From: Candidatus Heimdallarchaeota archaeon
GTDB lineage: Archaea; Asgardarchaeota; Heimdallarchaeia; Heimdallarchaeales; Kariarchaeaceae
Direction: 5' to 3'
NCBI GenBank assembly: GCA_029882335.1
Contig: JAOUKW010000142.1
Location: 1 to 9,612, forward strand
Length of the DNA: 9,612 nt
The translations under genes were made by a program, and so were the position numbers. This document shows, in pieces, positions 7,651-9,612 of the stretch; the stretch's first letter is position 1; each line of letters begins with the position of its first letter. A model generated the notes under the pieces. The model saw only the letters and a list, made by a program, of their open reading frames with translations. It did not search any database and was not told where the DNA came from.

Positions 7651-8805
7651 ATGGTTCAACATTTTTCAAATGAAGCCAATAGTATAATAAGGTTAATTGA
7701 TAAAAATGAATTTGAACTGGTTATTGAATTACTAAATGACTATGTTAATAATGTAGAAAAATCATTACTCTTATTTTATTATTACCTAGAAACCAAAGAT
7801 ATATTATTAGCAGCAGAATGTATGAATAATCTTCATCTATCCAGAAATACTTTATCTCCCATGCAGAGTATAATTTATGAGATACTTCAATCAAGATACC
7901 TCATAGAAACAAATAAACTCATGGAAAGTTTTGAAATATTGGAGAATATTGATGAAACTCAATTATCTCCACGATGGATTGCGTATCGTTATCATCTGTT
8001 ATTTCTATCATTGAAAGATCCAAACCAACCAAATCAATATGATTATTTGATTGATGAAGCAATAAATATATGTAATACTTCAGATTTAGCTTACTTAAAA
8101 CTGAAATTTCTCAACATTTTCGCACAACATTATTTAACTTACAAAGATATCAGATGTCTATCCATGCATTTGGAAATTATAAACCAATCCAAAAAATTAG
8201 GATTAAACGTTGATTTATCTCTTATTTATTATAATTATGCAAACTCTCTAGAAAACTTTTCTAATTTTGATGAAGCAGAGCTTATGATCCAAGAGAGTTT
8301 AAAATACACTATATCAAATAAAATAGAGAACAAAGCAGTGATTCTAAGTAAATATGCTATGATCCTCTTTAAAATGGAAAAATATAACGAATCTAGAAAA
8401 TATAATACTCAAGCTAGCGAATTGTATCTAGAAATAAATGAAATGTTATCTTATTCTAAAACTCTAGATCTTGAATCTACATTTCTGGTGATAGATGATG
8501 AATTTGAAGCTGCTAGGGAAATTTTAAATGAATCCATTAAAATTCAAAATAGTTTTGAATCCACCTCTGTATCATACTCCATGATTCGATTGGGATTAAT
8601 TCACCTGTATGAAAATAATATTTTAGATATGGAAATTGGATATGATCTACTCACAAAAGCAATTCAAATCTTTATCAATGATGGTAATATCAAAGGTCAA
8701 CGATATGTAAACAATTTAATTGAGAATCACTTTATAGTCATGGATAGTAAAGATGAATTGATAAAATTATTAGTAGAGATACCTAACTCAAGAAATTTAA
8801 TTTGA
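7651..8805 (+). CDS. TPR-repeat protein without the C-terminal longin-like domain
   Basis: A 384-residue protein with an ATG start and TGA stop, helical throughout. The N-terminus (IIRLIDKNEFELVIELLND, 12-30) parallels the start of the TPR gene at 4745 (GNYDEALKLLES). The clearest repeats lie at ~187-220 (IYYNYANSLENFSNFDEAE), 227-260 (YAMILFKMEKYNESRK), 267-300 (DEFEAAREILNESIK) and 307-342, again on a 40-residue period. The protein ends soon after the last hairpin. It lacks the helical linker and the alpha/beta terminal domain found in the other three TPR proteins of the window, so it is either a shortened paralogue or a separate adaptor. In-frame sequence after the TGA (8806-8865) codes for 19 codons and then a second stop, with no resemblance to the missing domain. 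Predicted cytosolic; role unknown beyond protein binding. Confidence 0.8.
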   Translation: MVQHFSNEANSIIRLIDKNEFELVIELLNDYVNNVEKSLLLFYYYLETKDILLAAECMNNLHLSRNTLSPMQSIIYEILQSRYLIETNKLMESFEILENIDETQLSPRWIAYRYHLLFLSLKDPNQPNQYDYLIDEAINICNTSDLAYLKLKFLNIFAQHYLTYKDIRCLSMHLEIINQSKKLGLNVDLSLIYYNYANSLENFSNFDEAELMIQESLKYTISNKIENKAVILSKYAMILFKMEKYNESRKYNTQASELYLEINEMLSYSKTLDLESTFLVIDDEFEAAREILNESIKIQNSFESTSVSYSMIRLGLIHLYENNILDMEIGYDLLTKAIQIFINDGNIKGQRYVNNLIENHFIVMDSKDELIKLLVEIPNSRNLI

Positions 8806-8816
8806 TTCAACGAAAA

Positions 8817-9012
8817 TTATAAAATTACATTTTCTGTATTAGTCAATAACAAAGGTGAGATTTGAAAATTATTTATTCTAGTATTTATATCGATTTCTTT
8901 TAGGTCCAAAATAATTCCAAATATGATCTCGACTAGTTCTAGATTAAAATTATTATCTAGAATGAATATAAATTATGTAGTTATTCTGTAATTCTATTGA
9001 AATATTAATCAT
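8817..9012 (-). pseudogene. possible broken small reverse-strand reading frame
   Basis: On the minus strand an ATG at 9012 opens 19 codons (MINISIELQNNYIIYIHSR, stop at 8953-8955). An overlapping second frame is open for 51 codons from 8972 down to the stop at 8817-8819, reading FIFILDNNFNLELVEIIF... and ending TNTENVIL. One single-base shift near 8960-8970 would join them into a ~62-residue protein of believable composition with an amphipathic middle helix. Neither half has a homologue I recognise. In DNA this AT-rich, open runs of ~50 codons do occur by chance, and the second frame has no start of its own. It may be a decayed gene, a sequencing indel in a real small gene, or coincidence. 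Confidence 0.18.
8937..8962. repeat. 8-bp perfect inverted repeat
   Basis: TTCTAGAT and ATCTAGAA are separated by the 10-nt spacer TAAAATTATT. This could be a hairpin in RNA or a binding site for a dimeric regulator. It lies ~145 bp before the IMPACT-family gene and ~130 bp after the TPR-only gene, so it does not sit where an operator is usually found. Function unknown. Confidence 0.4.
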
Positions 9013-9060
9013 ATACTCAAGTTAGCTAATTAATTTTATTTGATTTTTCACTATGGTACT

Positions 9061-9071
9061 AATTATAAAAA
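9061..9071 (+). promoter_or_regulatory. TATA-like box upstream of the IMPACT-family gene
   Basis: AATTATAAAAA, centred near 9066, would start transcripts at about 9092, giving a 16-nt leader to the GTG at 9108 or 40 nt to the ATG at 9132. A second candidate at 9126-9133 favours the downstream TTG/GTG starts. The sequence alone does not decide between them. Confidence 0.28.
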
Positions 9072-9131
9072 ATAAATACACCACAAATTCATTTTTCTCA
9101 ACCATACGTGGTATTTTCAACTAGTTTTATT

Positions 9132-9563
9132 ATGATATCTATTAATCAGATTTTGAGAAAGGTGTATAAATCAGTAAACAATAAAATAAGAGGTCCCAAA
9201 ATCATAATTAAAAAGTCACGTTTTATAGCAACTATTATTCCTGTAAGTACCTATGAAGAAATTGTTTCTGAACTACAAATTCTTTCCAAAGAAATGAAAA
9301 AAGCATCGCATAATGCATTTGCATATCGAATTTTAGAAAATAATGTATTGAGAGAAGATTTACACGACGATGGTGAAGTCCCAACTACCGCAGGCATACC
9401 TATCTTGAATGTTTTACGCAACTCAAATTTAATTAATATTTTGCTCGTTGTTTCAAGATATTATGGTGGAATTAACCTTGGTAAAGGTGGATTAATCAGA
9501 GCATACTCACAAACTGCAAAAGATCTAGTAGCTCATATCAATTTAATTGATTTTGTACGATAA
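9132..9563 (+). CDS. IMPACT/YigZ-family protein, single domain
   Basis: The protein is 143 residues from the ATG at 9132. Other in-frame starts are GTG 9108 (151 residues), TTG 9153 and GTG 9162. The last leaves 15 residues before KKSRF, close to the length seen in E. coli YigZ, and a TATA-like TTTATTAT at 9126-9133 would suit the two shorter starts. Family marks are clear: KKSRFIA (27-33), SHNAFAYRI, DDGEVPTTAG (79-88, the family's DDGEPxGTAG), SRYYGG (108-113) and LGKGGLIRAY (116-125). The IMPACT domain is known from eukaryotic IMPACT/Yih1, a regulator of GCN2 and translation, and from bacterial YigZ, linked to ribosome-associated roles; its exact activity in archaea is unclear. Bacterial YigZ proteins are ~200 residues with a second ferredoxin-like domain. 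Here the protein ends after the first domain, and the ~50 bases left before the window edge show no continuation. Cytosolic. Confidence 0.88.
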   Translation: MISINQILRKVYKSVNNKIRGPKIIIKKSRFIATIIPVSTYEEIVSELQILSKEMKKASHNAFAYRILENNVLREDLHDDGEVPTTAGIPILNVLRNSNLINILLVVSRYYGGINLGKGGLIRAYSQTAKDLVAHINLIDFVR

Positions 9564-9581
9564 TCAATTATTTGTTTTCTC
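9544..9581 (+). terminator. stem-loop plus T-rich tract after the IMPACT-family gene
   Basis: TAATTGATT (9544-9552) and AATCAATTA (9562-9570) form a perfect 9-bp inverted repeat with a 9-nt loop that spans the stop codon. It is followed at once by TTTGTTTTCT. Archaeal termination relies mainly on T-rich tracts, so the tract is the stronger evidence; the stem is AT-rich and weak. Confidence 0.4.
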
Positions 9582-9612
9582 AAATTTATTAGTTATTTAT
9601 ATACAATTTAGG

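Larger units (their letters stand above)
8806..9107. other. 302-bp AT-rich intergenic region
   Basis: The region between the TPR-only gene and the IMPACT-family gene has no convincing intact gene. It contains a TATA-like GTATTTATAT at 8881-8890 on the plus strand, an 8-bp inverted repeat at 8937-8962, a 22-codon plus-strand frame (ATG at 8923), and an unusual reverse-strand open stretch listed separately. A TATA-like AATTATAAAAA at 9061-9071 probably belongs to the downstream gene. Confidence 0.5.

Noticed and set aside
8923..8991. 22-codon plus-strand ORF (MISTSSRLKLL...) after a TATA-like element at 8881-8890
   Set aside because: Too short, no recognisable similarity, and it overlaps the inverted repeat and the reverse-strand candidate. 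Cannot be separated from chance.
1..9612. CRISPR arrays, tRNA or rRNA genes, insertion sequences, toxin-antitoxin or defence modules
   Set aside because: I looked for regularly spaced direct repeats, cloverleaf-like segments, transposase motifs and terminal repeats and saw none.

Overview
The window looks archaeal, most likely from an Asgard archaeon (Heimdallarchaeia- or Lokiarchaeia-like). It is strongly AT-rich and genes are separated by roughly 100-300 bp of non-coding DNA. Shine-Dalgarno sequences are essentially absent. TATA boxes lie about 22-30 bp before several start codons, including TTG codons, which fits leaderless archaeal transcripts. The dominant proteins are long TPR solenoids ending in a ~130-residue domain that I read as longin/roadblock-like, an architecture I recall as expanded in Asgard archaea. 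The taxonomic call is inference; no marker gene is present.

Layout, left to right: (1) a 5'-truncated TPR + C-terminal longin-like gene (+, 2-1627). (2) A convergent small P-loop ATPase/kinase-like gene of a family common in bacteria (-, 1662-2234). (3) A 124-residue orphan (-, 2345-2719). (4) A second TPR + longin-like gene (-, 2824-4473). (5) A 271-bp divergent promoter region. (6) The largest and most canonical TPR + longin-like gene (+, 4745-6838, TTG start). (7) A 147-residue SpoIIAA/STAS-like protein (+, 7029-7472). (8) A TPR protein that lacks the C-terminal domain (+, 7651-8805). (9) A ~300-bp region holding an inverted repeat and a possible broken small reverse-strand reading frame. 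(10) A single-domain IMPACT/YigZ-family protein (+, about 9132-9563), followed by a stem-loop and T-rich tract.

How the genes may work together: four of the eight genes are TPR proteins, and three share the same TPR-helical linker-longin-like plan. This looks like a local, diverged paralogue cluster. By analogy with roadblock/longin proteins, which bind or regulate Ras-like GTPases, these could be scaffolds that recruit partners through the solenoid and dimerise or contact a GTPase through the C-terminal domain. No GTPase is encoded here, so this is inference. The STAS-like protein between two TPR genes is a possible partner by position only. The P-loop gene and the IMPACT gene look like unrelated neighbours. 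Almost every gene appears to have its own promoter, so this is not an obvious operon.
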